Below, piece by piece: positions 1 through 14,200 of a stretch of 64,000 nucleotides of DNA. How positions within the stretch are numbered: the stretch's first letter is position 1; each line of letters starts with the position of its first letter. Both the position numbers and the translations under genes were made by a program. The notes beneath the pieces are model-generated. The model was not told where the DNA came from and did not search any database. It was given only the letters and a program-made list of their open reading frames with translations. Source of the DNA: Theocolax elegans (taxonomy: Eukaryota; Arthropoda; Insecta; Hymenoptera; Cerocephalidae); NCBI GenBank assembly GCA_026168455.1, contig CM047426.1, positions 80,937,986 through 81,001,985 of the forward strand, in the 5' to 3' direction.

Positions 1-93
1 AAGTCGGTTATTACCCAGTATCATAAGAGGATCAGCATCCTTGAAGAGCAGAAGTACGACCTTGAGTTTGAAGTGACTAAGAAGGATTTTGAG
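1..93 (+). CDS. wupA: Troponin I mutually exclusive exon 6, version 1 (partial)
   Basis: The frame from base 1 reads [18 protein letters not shown], then [13 protein letters not shown], and ends in the same Asp-Phe-Glu/Asp-Tyr-Glu codon pattern as the two sister exons at 2966 and 4230. If it is also 101 nt long, its first 8 bases lie before the window. It encodes a helical segment expected to belong to the troponin T-binding arm; use of alternative versions tunes isoforms to muscle type. The donor after GAG is GTCATT, with C at +3, weaker than the donors of the sister exons. The coding frame has no stop here, so the exon looks intact. Confidence 0.85.
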
Positions 94-3000
94 GTCATTT
101 TTCTAAAATTTAAGACTCAATATATAAATATATATATATATATATACACATAAATAGCTTTAAGATATAATTATCATATTCTAAATTAATTACGATATAG
201 ATAGTGCAATTAATGCCCGGCCGAACTAGTCAAAGTTTCTTATTTCTTTTTTACTATAGCAATTTATGTTATTTTTACAGTAATTATACATTTTTTATAA
301 ACAGTGTATATTTTGGAAGTATGAAAATTAAAATTTCTTTGTATTCAGTGATACTTAATTTCTGATACACAGTTGCACGTGTATATGAATAATTGAATGT
401 GGATATAATAACTATTATATGACAAAATTAACAAAATGATCTTTTAATTTTCTCACTTCTCATCGTAGTTATGCATCAGTATTACACTCGCGTGCTCTGG
501 CCCAACATTTTTTTTGCAGTATTTGGTAGTATCGCAATATATTAGTCGCAGTACAGTTATATACACAAAATACAAACACACAGCTCATTTATAATTTACA
601 GTTCGCATAGCCGGCTTTTTATCTCTTTCATTTTCTTTATCTCTTTCATTCAGTCATACTTTTTTCGCGATTTTACAGATCATAACTCACATGTATATGA
701 ATTTCTAGTTGACAAGCCAAAAATTGGCTTTTGCACTTGCTGCAGTTGTATATATACCTCTATATATGCATTTTTATTCCACACTTTTCAATCTATCCAA
801 CATTTTTTTGTTATTTGCCTATGCGTAACATTTATTCCTCAAGAATAACTTATCCTCTTATATACATATCGAAAAGGGGGCTTTGTACTATTTATCGCAC
901 AAATATCTGGAATAAGATTCTTTTCATTTTTGATTCCATTACAAATTTATAATTTTATTCTTTAGCATCTTGGAATATACATTTATTTAACTGATTAGCT
1001 GAGAATGATTTTATACAACAATAAAATCCTGAAAATTATGTTATGTAAACAATAAATAAAATCCAAGTTTTTAGAAATAAATATTGTTTTTTCCTCAATC
1101 AAATCGACCTTATTTATATTACAAACACATTATTCAAATGTTAATTACTTTTGTTTATTTGGGAATAGTTTTCTTTTGACGATTACCACAATAATTCTTA
1201 CCATCTTACGATGTTTGAATTGATAGCTTGTCTTTGAAATTTAAAAGTAAATCGTTTCACGTAATTTTCTCTATGAAAAACCGCAATGAAACATTCCTTT
1301 AGAAACGACGCACAAACAAAAATCAGACTCTAGCAAGACACTCGCAATTGAGTTCGTCACTTTATAATGGCGTAAACTTTTCTAAGAAAACTTCAATTTT
1401 TCTATGAACGAAATTTCGTTTTGGAACATAGCTATATGTATTTTCTTCATTTTGAAAAAAGACCCCATCCTCTATTTTCGAAGCGGAGACCAAACTTTCT
1501 CGGTCTCTTTGTCAAGTTTTGATTCAACTATATATCCGCGTAGGAATCGTCACATATTCATGGAGAAATCTCGCGCGGTTGTTACACAAAGACCTCAGTC
1601 TCTCATCTACACGGAGCGTAGTTTTTCCCTGGCGACAAAGACAAAAGTTTCGTTTCTAAGAGAAAACGTTTTACTACCCCCGAAGCATTCAGAATTTACG
1701 AGCATTTTGTAATACATTACGAGCTCTTTTAGCGACAATTTCTACGACACGACTTTCTTGCCCGCCAGTGTGATGTGATTTAAAAGCTCCAAAAACTTGA
1801 CTTTCATCTTGGTTTGTTAGGTTTTTTTTTTCGTCGCTTTCATTGTAAATGTAAATTAAGAGTTAGATTCATACCGCTCGTATGAATTTTTTCTATTTTC
1901 AATAATATTTTTTTTAAATAAAGTTTTTCCTGTGCACTTAATATTTAAATAATTAAAACGCACAGATCCAATTTTTAATCTACACTCTGATGTTATCAAC
2001 AACGTTCATATTACCAATTCAAAATAATAATGCAAACAAAATAACAATTTCGACCAAAACATGCTCGTACATTTTTATACAGCGAAAGAAAAAAAATAAA
2101 AATAGTTAATAAATTCTCACCATATTTTAAATGAAGGGAAAAATTCTATGGACGATTATATATGAATAATAACGTTAATTTAACATTTGGATCGGAGGCT
2201 TACTTAATTAATAACAGTTCGGACTGTATATCATGAAATATCTCGCAATTTCCCGCAAGCTGGCGTCACGTTAATACTCGATACATTATATAGCCTCGGG
2301 ATATCATTGAGCGTTTTTTGAAAAATCATGGTGACATGTTTCGAGGGGAGACTAACCCGTTAATCGACAGGACGGTACTACCGCACGCTTTCACGTACAT
2401 ATATAAGCCGAGTTGAAATGAAAGCCATTGATTATTTAACGAGAGACAGTTCAGATGTATTATTATCATCATCTTTTTCTTTCTCACTGTTTCTCCCTCA
2501 CTCTTTCTTTCGTTTGTCGATTAAATAAATTAAAAACAAATTGTATTTATAACGAGTATATACATGATAATAAAATGTCGATTTTTTTATATAGAACCTA
2601 CATTGATAAAGGGGACATTTTTAACTAGAAATCGGACAGATTATATGCTACCGGTAAATACATTGAGGATAGAAAATACAACTTTATTTTATTTTGTTTG
2701 ATTTTTTCTTCTCGATTTTTAAAATTAACACATTCTATACGCCGATGATGGCAATTAATGTATCATTGATTTTTTAAATTAGGGTGAACTCTTCTAATAA
2801 TAATTAGAGATTGTTACAATTATTTCACTAATCATGGTAATTTATATGTGACAGACAAAAATATATAATTACACATTATAACAAACCAACACACACAAAA
2901 GGGCATAGACTATCGTTAGTCGATTTTTCCGTCAAATTTTTGTTCGTGAATTTTTATTTTTTTAGCCGAGCTCCAGACGATTTGTCAGTCCTACTGGCAA

Positions 3001-5249
3001 AGAATGTATGATCTCGAGGGCGATAAGTTTGATCTCGAGCGGCAAAATAACTTGAAAGATTTCGAGGTAATTAAATGTCTGCAACTGAAAGAAACAACAA
3101 CCAAAATATTATCAAACCCCAACCCCCTCTATACCCACCCCCCGTACTTTTTACCAAATATTAGTGATATACACTCAAACCAACACATGCACACAAAAAT
3201 AAAGAGAAAATATAGATTTGCAAAATTTCCAGTTATATTCACTTGAATTATCTTTCATTCAGTATTCTAGTTATTCATTTTTAATTTTCTATTAATGACT
3301 TTTCAAAACGTCTGTTTTAATTGATAATTTACAAAATTTAGTTAAGTTACATAAAATATTTTTTTTTTAGAAAAACGGTATTAATTTCGAATATATACGA
3401 ACGGAAACTTTTAAATCCCAAAAGATAGATCCGAGTGAATATAGCACATCTCTATTCGTAGTAAAACGGAGGTTCCAATAATGCATCGATATACGATACA
3501 AAAAAAAACATTCGACTGCGCGAAAGATTCACAAAAAAGAATTGCATATTTTGGTGAAAAAAAAACACATACATCCACAACTTTTTGTGTAACCATGGGT
3601 TATTTATTGTATAAAAAAGAAAATTATTATTTCTTTTTGTACCTTTTATTTATACATGTTTTGACTTTTTTGTCTTTACACTATGTATTTAATTGTTTAT
3701 TTTATCACGCTCAATTTTTTTATATGTTTCTCACATTTTGTTCGATTTCTTACCAAATTCCGCAACTAGTATTATGTTTAGAGATATCTATACATAATTG
3801 ATGTAACCCGTTTACCAATTCCTAGTTTTCTTTTATTTTTCTTTCGTTTATACGCAGCCGACTGGTGCACGTGCATTTAATTTATAAAATTTTGCTGTCA
3901 CTGAGAAACAAAATACGTATCTCCCCTACTACTTCTACCAAATTTCCTTAAAAATCCCTTAAGAGAGAATTTTTAGAGCAGCTCACGGTTATTTCATATA
4001 TGGGATCTTTGAAAATCATGTTATATGTTTACACTCGTCGTTGATAAATTAAGATCGATATTATATTGCACTTGGGAAAAAGATTTTGACAGGTGTTGGA
4101 ATATTATGTCCGATATCTTTCAAAAAAGGTATAATATGAAGTACACTAATTTTATATCGAAAAAAAGAAACATTTGTTGTTAAGATTATGCAAAATGTTT
4201 AGTCTCGTCTCTCTCCATATTCTTTATAGCCGAATTGAAGCGGATTTGCACACAGTATCATGAGCGCGTCTACATTTGTGAGGGTCAGAAGTGGGATTTG
4301 GAGCGTGAAGTTCGGAAAAGGGACTACGAGGTATATTTATATTGAACAAATAAGGCAACACGTGCAATAATTTGTAACGAGACTAAAATGACAACAAACA
4401 AAAAAGGGTTTTTTAAGCAAACGTACCAGGTTTTTGGCTATCACGTGACAACAAAACCAAAATTCCCTTTTTCACAACGCGGAGAGAATATTATTATTTA
4501 TTATTTTTTACAATTTTTATTAATTTTATTACGATATTTTTTATATCATTATCAGCACATAAATAATTCTCTCCGTGTGGATACATCAATATAATGATAT
4601 ACATAATTTTGACAATTAAAATTTAAAAAAAAAGAGCTCCCGAGGAGAGATCATGAGCTACTTTCTCTCCCTTCCAAAACATTCTTATCTATACCTGTAT
4701 TAACTGTAGTAACGAGTCGTATTATAATATTGACCTGATCAATATACTAAAAACATGAATAACATTATTATACCCATGAAAAGATCGGAAGAACCGAAAA
4801 TCATTCTGACACATGATCGTCTCAAATATGTTAATAATTTTTTATATAAATCATACTACTTGATATATTTTTTCGAAAAACGCGCTATAAACTTGGTCAG
4901 TCCTGCTATCTACGACAATTTTTTTGACAACTATATTGTTTCTAAAAATTCGCGAGACCATATTTTCTCCGATTTTTTGTAATATATGAAGTGCCATTAC
5001 TTTTGTTATTTAACTAGTGACTCTTGATGGCTGTAGTCAATTTATTTATATATTTTTGTTGCACTATTAAAAAATATTTTTTTATCTTTCTTATTCTATC
5101 TTCTGTCGCTCACATATGCTCTTTTATCATTTATGTATAATCTTTCGCAATTCACTCTAATATACATATACACGTATACATATATACATATATGTATATA
5201 TATATATACACATACATATATATATGTATATATATATACACATGTATAT

Positions 5250-5298
<49 letters not shown>

Positions 5299-8200
5299 GA
5301 GTGTGTACGTATATATGTGTCTTTTATTGTTTTATCATACTATTAATTTTTTACTTTCTTATATTTTTATTTTTCTTTATCGCAGCACGACATTTCATTC
5401 AGCTTTTTACTAACTTAATTACAAAACAATGACGAGCAAAGAGAAACGAAGAAATGGCGCTGATGTCGCAATTTCTTTTATTTTATTTTTATTTTTTTTT
5501 AGTCAGGGCTGGGCAAGCTTATAGTATTATTATTTTTCGTGCTTTCACTAGTAGCGAAAACGGACCAATCATTTTTCGCTTATTTTCGCACTAGCAGACG
5601 TGAATTATATCAAATTTGTATTTTTACTGATATTTCATTTTATATCTTTGTATTATAAAAATTATTTACATATTTATAAATTAGACTTGGGATTTTGAGA
5701 ATCAGTAGATAAATATTGAAGTAATTGATAATACATTTTTTAACTGTAACAATTATATACCCTGAGGAGGAAGAAATTTTCGGTTGCGAGGATCAATTAT
5801 TACAATTGTGAGTGCAAGTGTGTACGCGGTGCAAAATCGTAGTATTAATATATTTTAAATTTTGACATAATGAACATCGAATACATAAGGAACGGATATA
5901 TCGAAATGCCTTTTATTGCACTTATAGCTAACAATTATGCATGGCTTTATTTAAAATAATGCTTTTAAAATATAGAATTTCAAGGCAATACGACGTAAAT
6001 TCTACATGATTTGTTATACGATACAATCTTAAAATTTTAATCAACGACAATTCAATTGAACTATTTACAGGAAGGACTTAAATGATAAAACACCAGACAA
6101 AATAGTTAGAGAATTGTCGGTTTAGAATTTTAAGAGTGTAAAAGGCACAGTTTAACCAAAACAGCTGCTTGGCTGAAAAAGTAAAAAGTTCATCAAAAAT
6201 GTAATCGGAATGGAAACAGAAGGCAAGTATGGCACTTCATATATTTGGTAAGGTAGACCCTACGTTAATAGGATATAATTTCAAAATTCTACGGAGAATG
6301 TAGTATCAATTAATCAGACAACGTAATAGTAGAATATAAGTTTTATTAAGACATTAATTTTATATTATTATAATTTGTCTAACTATAAATATAAAATTTG
6401 TTAATATACTAGACGAGGAGATGACGAATGTGGATCGAGATAGAACACATGCGAAAAATGCACTTAAGACTCTCACAAACATGGACGCAAGTGTGTTCGT
6501 CGTGTATATAAAGATTTAGATACCGCCATACGAAGTGCCATGCTGTGAAATTCTCTATTATACGGATATATATGTATAATGTATATATATGTACATATAT
6601 TCCAGGCGTGCTTGGCTCACGCACAATATCAGAATGCGAATTTAAATTTTGCAGCTATGTATACCTACATGTATACAGTAATTTTCCAAATTTAATATAT
6701 ATTTATTTATTATATTGTTAGTTTTATTTAATTAATCAATATCATTACATGTTTTATTAAATTTGGAATGTCGTGTATATACACTGAAAAATATGCTGAA
6801 AAACGCAAAGCACATATTTGTTATAAAAAAATAATTAAAAATACAAGCGAATGAAATGTAAGGATAAAACATCGTGATATTGATGCCTTCACTATTTGTT
6901 AAATCAAAATTTCAATTTCCAAAATCGATTTTGCACCGATTCGCACGGCACCGATTAAAAATTGTGTTTTCTTGTTTAATTAACCGGTCTGACAATAAAT
7001 TAAAGTAGACTGATCCTAGTCAGATTCGAGCGAGAATTTGAATTATAAAAATTCAAGTATAATAAAATGTACATAATTTTTTTACACGTTCAAAGATAAA
7101 CTCGCTGTATCTAAGGGATTATGGAGCTCGTTTTCATTTTTTGATCAGAACAATATGCTTATACTCTTTCGATCATTCGCAGTTCTTTAAAGAATAAATA
7201 GCGCCGAATTTTAAACATATTTTTGTCGTAGAAATATTATAGAATTTCTAGTGTAATCGCGTTCATCGATGCAATATATCATTAGTTTATGTATTAAACC
7301 ATGTTTAAGGTTTAAAATATTAAATTTTGCTATTGGTGTGAGTGTAGCAGTAAAACAAGAACTAAAAAATGATGATCCTAAAAAAACAATTGGACAGTTA
7401 TCAAAAAATGAAAACGCGCCTATAGTGATAAATATATGTAACCCTTGATAAAATCTCAGAACTGATCACGACCAGCTGGTTTGACCAAAGTGCCGGAGCA
7501 TCATTCACCATTTATATCCGACCCCCCTTGTACCACCCATCGACGTCGTTACCAGTGACGATTTACCACAGGATGTGAACCCTTATTGCACTTGATCTCT
7601 TCCTCCCTGTATACAACAAAAATATATTATATATTAATATACGACAGTGTAGAATCGATTATGTTCCAGATTTCTATTATACCCTGAGGATCTCGAAACT
7701 GTAAACGATTCTAGCCTGTTTATGTATTAAAAAAATGTTTGCCTCCCCCCAGCCCTCACCTCCTACTACTTATCGAAGTACCATATGATGCACTTTTTTG
7801 ACAAATGTTTGGGGTATACCTTCTCCTGTTTTGTTAGTTCGTTTGCTAAATAGATGAAACAATGACGAATCAATTGCACCGTAGTTATATATGTGTATGT
7901 GTCTTTCGATATACTAGATTACAGTAATGCCAAAAGTTTTTATACTGTGTATTCCCTTTCTGTCATTTTTTTTTCAATTTTGTCACCAGTATATGTTTTT
8001 CTAGATCATAATAACTTACCTTTACATAGATCAAATCCAACGCAGATTTACAGATTACCAACGAGGCGTTGACTTATACTCTGCTAAGTGAATTAATACA
8101 GTCATAAATATTAGTTGATTTAATTTTGTTTATGTTACATGTAGGATTATACTGTATCACCGTTTTTACATATACTATATGTTTAAATTATACTATACTA

Positions 8201-11200
8201 TTGTTGATCCTTGTATCCTTCACGTTATTTTACTTCCACTCACCAAGTTCGTAACTAAAAATATTACATACTTTATCCTCAATCTCATTACTAAATCACT
8301 ATATGTATAGCTATATACAAAACTCTCGAAATAAGTATTTCGAGCGCTTTAGTTTACAATTCACATACGCGCGCAGTAGATAAATGCTTGTTGTGCTTTG
8401 TCGAATTTTCTTACGCTAATACGATATTTGATATTATTATATCTAGTTTATTAATCGCTTGTGTTTTTAACTAACCAACGATACTCTTTTTTATACCATA
8501 GCACACGAATTTTGCTTTTGCGTTAGGTCGTACAACACTATATACGATTGTGCCAGTTTTAGACATTTTTGTTTGTGCCATGTTCAATGTCCGATTTATC
8601 CTAATTATATTTGTATTTTAATTCACTGAAAAACATTTGTTTATTTTTATTTAAAAACATCATTTGTTACATTAGATATAATTAAATGTTCAAACACCTT
8701 CCACAGTTTTCCCACCTAGATTGAATGATACGAAATCCATATATACATAGATGCTTCGCTGGCAAATTTAATAAAATACGAATTTTCATTAATATATATA
8801 ATCATTTATTCAGATTGCGGACCTGAACAGTCAAGTAAACGATCTCCGTGGCAAATTGTAAGTATAATTGTCAAATATTATTTTTGTAGCACTGTGTATA
8901 ATTTATTATAAGAACGAATTTAAAATTGACTCACACTTTCAAGTAAACAATGGAATTTTTAACAATGTTCGTTCAATATTGACATTTTCATCAAATTTCA
9001 AGACTAAAATCATTAAATTTTTTTTCAAAATAAATTTTCAATTACTTATATGATTTTTAACTAATAAAAAATACTTTTATATCTAATCACTTATCTAAAA
9101 CTTAGTATTACGACTACTTTAAAAAAATTATAATATTTCAATCGCTAATCGGTACGTTCTTGTAGCATGAAACCAACCCTAAAAAAAGTCTCCAAGTATG
9201 AAAACAAATTCGCCAAGCTCCAGAAGAAGGCAGCTGAATTTAACTTCCGTAACCAACTGAAACAGGTCAAGAAGAAGGAGTTCACCCTTGAGGAAGAAGA
9301 CAAAGAAGTAAGTATTGAAAAAAAAACTATTTTTACATTATTTTTTACCGGCACCGTGCATTGAAAATCGAGAACTCGTCTCTTTCTATAATGTATCCAA
9401 CTTTTGTTGTCGATGTATTTAGAAAATGTTATACCTAGAGGTCGGGGATTATCAATGTCATTTACAATTTAATAGGGAATTGGATATTCTTACTCTTTTT
9501 TTTCTTGAAAAATCTTGTTTATTCTAAGTTTTTTCAAGGGCTAAAACGGGTTATTTATGCATTTTTATTGCCTAGATTCAATAGAATTATTTTATCGGTT
9601 AGTGTCTTAATTTCCATTGTGAAATTAAAAATTTCTCTTACATTTTAATGTGGGAATAATTTTATTTAACATTAAAAATGCTGATATATAATTAAAAAGG
9701 TATATATAACCATATAACAGTATATCGTTATTAAAAAACTAAATTTTAGATTGACTGGACTATATTAGACGTGGTAATTCGTGAAAATATTAAAGTACTA
9801 TTAAATATTGAATTTTAGTTTCTTGGTGATATAATGACATAACTAACATACATATATCTTTAAAACATAATTTTTAATATATATGTGAAATCAACCTTTC
9901 TTGTACATATTAATGTTCTGTGTTGTATCTATTTAGTCCAAAAGTGGTAAATGTTGTAATTTCCTAATTACAGTCTTTGGAAAGAATCTTTAGTGAAAGG
10001 TTTCAGTAGTAGAACAAAACATTTTCAATACTTGCTTCAATGCTAAATTTAAATGCTAATACGAAAAAAAACTTCTATTTTATTTGCAATATAATGATTT
10101 TGATTTAATTATCAACAAAACAATTCAATAAGATTCTTTACAAGTCTGCGTATTCGATAATAGAAAAAACCAAGTAGTATAGTCTTTAGTTGACTAGGCA
10201 ATTGTGTTGTTCTCCACAGCCCAAGAAGTCCGAGAAGGCAGAATGGCAGACGAAGAAGTAGATTACGAACAAAGCAACCTCATATTATTATTATTATTAT
10301 GCACTAAAAGTAATTTTTAAAAATAAATATAAGAAAAAAGTTAATTAAAATATCGAGTCGAGTGATAATGTAAAAACAAATAATCGTCGACATACATATA
10401 TAAACATACATGTACAACACACACGTCAAACATGCACGTCTGTAAAACTTAATCGTCAAAGCCACATCTTCTTTTTGTTACCGCTTTTTGAAAATGACAC
10501 TGTAAAAAACACGTCGCCGGCGACTTATTTAAGAATATACTTCAAATAATATAAATGAGATAAGAAACAGATTTTTTTTTGTCTGTAATTCTGCAGCTAT
10601 CTTGTACATTGCTTATTTGACACCTACAACTTAAAACTACCGCCGCGTTGAATAAAATAAATTGAATACACGTTAATGATAAACGTATAGCCGGACAATT
10701 TTTTTGTAAACATTCAGGGATTTTTATTTATTTTTTGGTGACACATTTTATTTTTTCTTTTAACAATGCAATACCTTTTTTGCTGCTGAGGAAATATCTT
10801 CGTTTACCATGCCAATCTGCCAGGATTTTTAAGTATATATAGAAATATATATACAACGACTAAAAAGGATATTTTTCATCGCACCTATATCTGTGTCACC
10901 CAGCTTATTTTTCTGATATTTTTTTCATTTTTTCATCGGATCGAAAAACAATCCGATGGTGTACAACTGTACAGCGAATCACGAAAATTTCGCTGAAATG
11001 TTTTTTTATATATATACACAAAGAAACGTCTGTGTCGTAATTGCTTTTTTTCTCAACTGATCATACTTTTTTCCATCTATATGTATCTTTTTTTAACTCG
11101 TAATTCAAATTTTCACTCTTTTCTATAATAATCTACAATTTCTTTTCTATTCTTAAAAAACAAATCTTACATTCGAGCAATGTTAATAAACTTATCTTTT

Positions 11201-14200
11201 ATTTTCCATTAATAAAAACGTTTTTACTTGTAAATTTACCGGTTAATAATAATCTGAAAGAAAGACCGTCTGTGAAAAAGGTGAGGATTCACTTTTGGCA
11301 ACTGTTATGCACTGTCGCACTCTATGTTACAATAATATAATCGCAAGAGCCGCTTAGCTCGCTTAAGCATCTTTTTTTTCTCTATCTTGCTCTCTAATAT
11401 TGTTTTCTACATGAAATTTCGCGTATATGTGTATATAATTTTAACTCATTTTTCGACGTCCATTTTCATTAAAATATCTATGTGAAATAATCGCGATACA
11501 ATAAAAATGTAAAATAATATTTGTTTTCCGTTAATTTGTGTGGTTGTCATTTATTTACGTGTGACAGTTTAAGTATATAAAAAATTTTTGCATCGTCTTA
11601 TATATACTACTTTATAAATACGTTGTTATCTTTTACGCGCAAAACATTGTTACTATTTTGCTTTTGTTACTAAGGCTAATTATTAAACATGTTTTTAATT
11701 TGACGAGAAATTTTATTTTTATTTTTAAGAGTAAATTTTATAAATTCTGATTATAAATAAGCGTGAAATTATGAACAGAATATTAAATATTGCGCGTAAA
11801 CGTTGCTGAAAATTTGCACGCAAATAATAATTTATGGAATTAAATTGATCTTTATTCTGTCGAACTAAATAGTTGAAACAAAAAAAATACTGCTTTATCT
11901 CATGTTGACTAATATTTACTTAATGAATGCAGAATGCGTCGAAAAATAAGGTAAAAACTTAGAAAAAATGATTTAATAAAAAATTATAATTCACATAATT
12001 TATGCTATTTAAGGAATTGAAATGCTTGTACTTTGCTTATGTACCTTCATAGATACGTGTTTATTTTGTCTGTAGATAGTAATGTTTTAGTATAGCAATG
12101 AATGTTCATAAATGTTTCAATAATTTCGCGAAAATGTTATTACCATTCAAAAGCAATTTTGTAACCCTATCTCTGTCTGTGTTTGTGTCTTTAACTATGT
12201 GTCTACATTTCTATATCAATAATACTAACAACAAAACGTTGCGCAACCTCAAAATCAATAAATCAAATACCGAATTGGCAATTACGCGAGGACGATCAAA
12301 ATTAGAAGATTTATTCCAATAATTGTGAATATAACAATCGAATGGTTTATTTAGGAGGTTAAACGATTATAGCGTCGATTGGATATTCGCAATTCTTATC
12401 GTAAGGGATTATTGAAATAAAATTTATTAATTTACCGATGGAATTAAATAAAACTATAGAAATTCATCAATTGTAATAATATTAATTTCTTGGTAAATTA
12501 GAAAATATAATTTTAATACCTCACACTCAAACCTTTGCTTCTTAACATCGTTGGAAAAATTTAGAGAAAAAGAACCAAAAATATTAAAAAAATATAATTA
12601 TTCTCCATTTACCTTTTGTATAGAAACTAATGCTTTACATTTTTTATTTGCAGAAGAAACCTGACTGGTCTAAGAAGGGACCTGAAAGTAAGGTAAAGGA
12701 AGAAGAAGCCGCGGTAGAGGCATAATACCGCTAAACCTACAACACTTACCGTTCTATGCCTAAATAACTGAAATTCGACGATTTGGAGGCGATAGTCAAA
12801 CCTCTTTTATAATTGCACGCAAATCCTTTTAATTATTTTCTGTTGTCCAGACTATCGCCGTTTTCTCTGTAAATCCTGTATATGTTACCTTTGTAATCCT
12901 TTTGATTTTGATTAATTTTTTACATACCTCTTTTATTTATTTAATAATAGAAAAACTGAACGAAACCTATATCAAAAAGATTAAAAAAATTATTGTACAT
13001 GTCGATTTTCGGTTCGAAACCCTTTTGAATGCTTACCTCGAGAATGCATTAAGAAGGAGTAATATTTAAGTTTTATTGTAATATTAAACGAAATATTAAT
13101 TAAAAACGAATGCTTTGTGTAAATGTTGCTATCCAACTGTGATTTTTATTACCACATATACCCTTGAATTTTTCCTGCATCTTCCTAAACCCGTATACTA
13201 TGTCTTTTAATAAATTATCTACTTTATTCTGGTAAATTAAAATATGTTTTCCCTTTCAACATGTGTATACCCTATATTTTCATATAACGTATTTTAGCAT
13301 ATCCAACGCATGGACCCATAACAAGAAAAAAAGATTAAAAGTGACACGGATTTCATTAAGGTATTCTGTCAATTAATTTTGGCGATGGTATACATACACG
13401 CAGGTAAATAAAATATTTTTGGAATTGTACGGAGGGATTCGGTCGATCTCTTTACAATTAAATAAACATCAGTAAATATACACGAAAAACTCGGTAAATG
13501 TTGTACCGCCATTTAGTAATTTTTTGTGAAAGTTCAAAACATTCCAGATACAGTTTATGGTTGACACTAAAAAATGTTACTTAAAATTTTACCAAAAAAT
13601 CTGAGCTACTCTAAGATCATATTTTCTATAATACTTATGGTAATTAAGGAAATATTCTAATGAGCATAAGGTCTGTATGTATATTTTTGAGTTACTTGTA
13701 AAAGTAAAAATGTAATAGCTATTGCTTTAAAATATATAATAGCTAGTAAACATAGTCAAAAAGTCAAAACTACAATCTTATATACGTGTACAAGAATTTT
13801 CTAGTTTTTCTGTGTGGGATTCAAATTATTTGTTTATAAGAAATAAACTAGTAAATTACATATTACGCAATATGATACGAAATGGATAATAAGACAATCG
13901 TTTCTAAATTTCGAAACTCTTCTGAGCCTCCAAGAGGTACCATATAATCGGAAAAAAAGGAAGAAACTCAGTAATTCAGAGACGCGAGAAATCGTCTTTC
14001 TCGTATATTGCCTAATTCTCAACCATCTACCGAAAACGCATTTAATTTCAGGAAATCTCGTACGATGGCTAACGAGTTTTCCCTAGGATAACGATCCCTT
14101 ACCTATCGCGTTTCGCTTGATTACAAACGCGACGATTAAACCAAGTTTTGCGGAAGGGGGTTGCGCAAATTTTCACAGCAAAAATGGTGTGATGAGAGAT

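Noticed and set aside
5133..5432. Tyr/Ile-rich open frames
   Set aside because: Translation of a TATA microsatellite.
9145..9354. Minus-strand open frame over the troponin I constant exon
   Set aside because: Shadow of a well-supported coding exon.
9167..9364. ATG at 9167 as a translation start
   Set aside because: It is an internal Met codon where Drosophila has Val; the frame is entered by splicing at 9166 and leaves at 9307.
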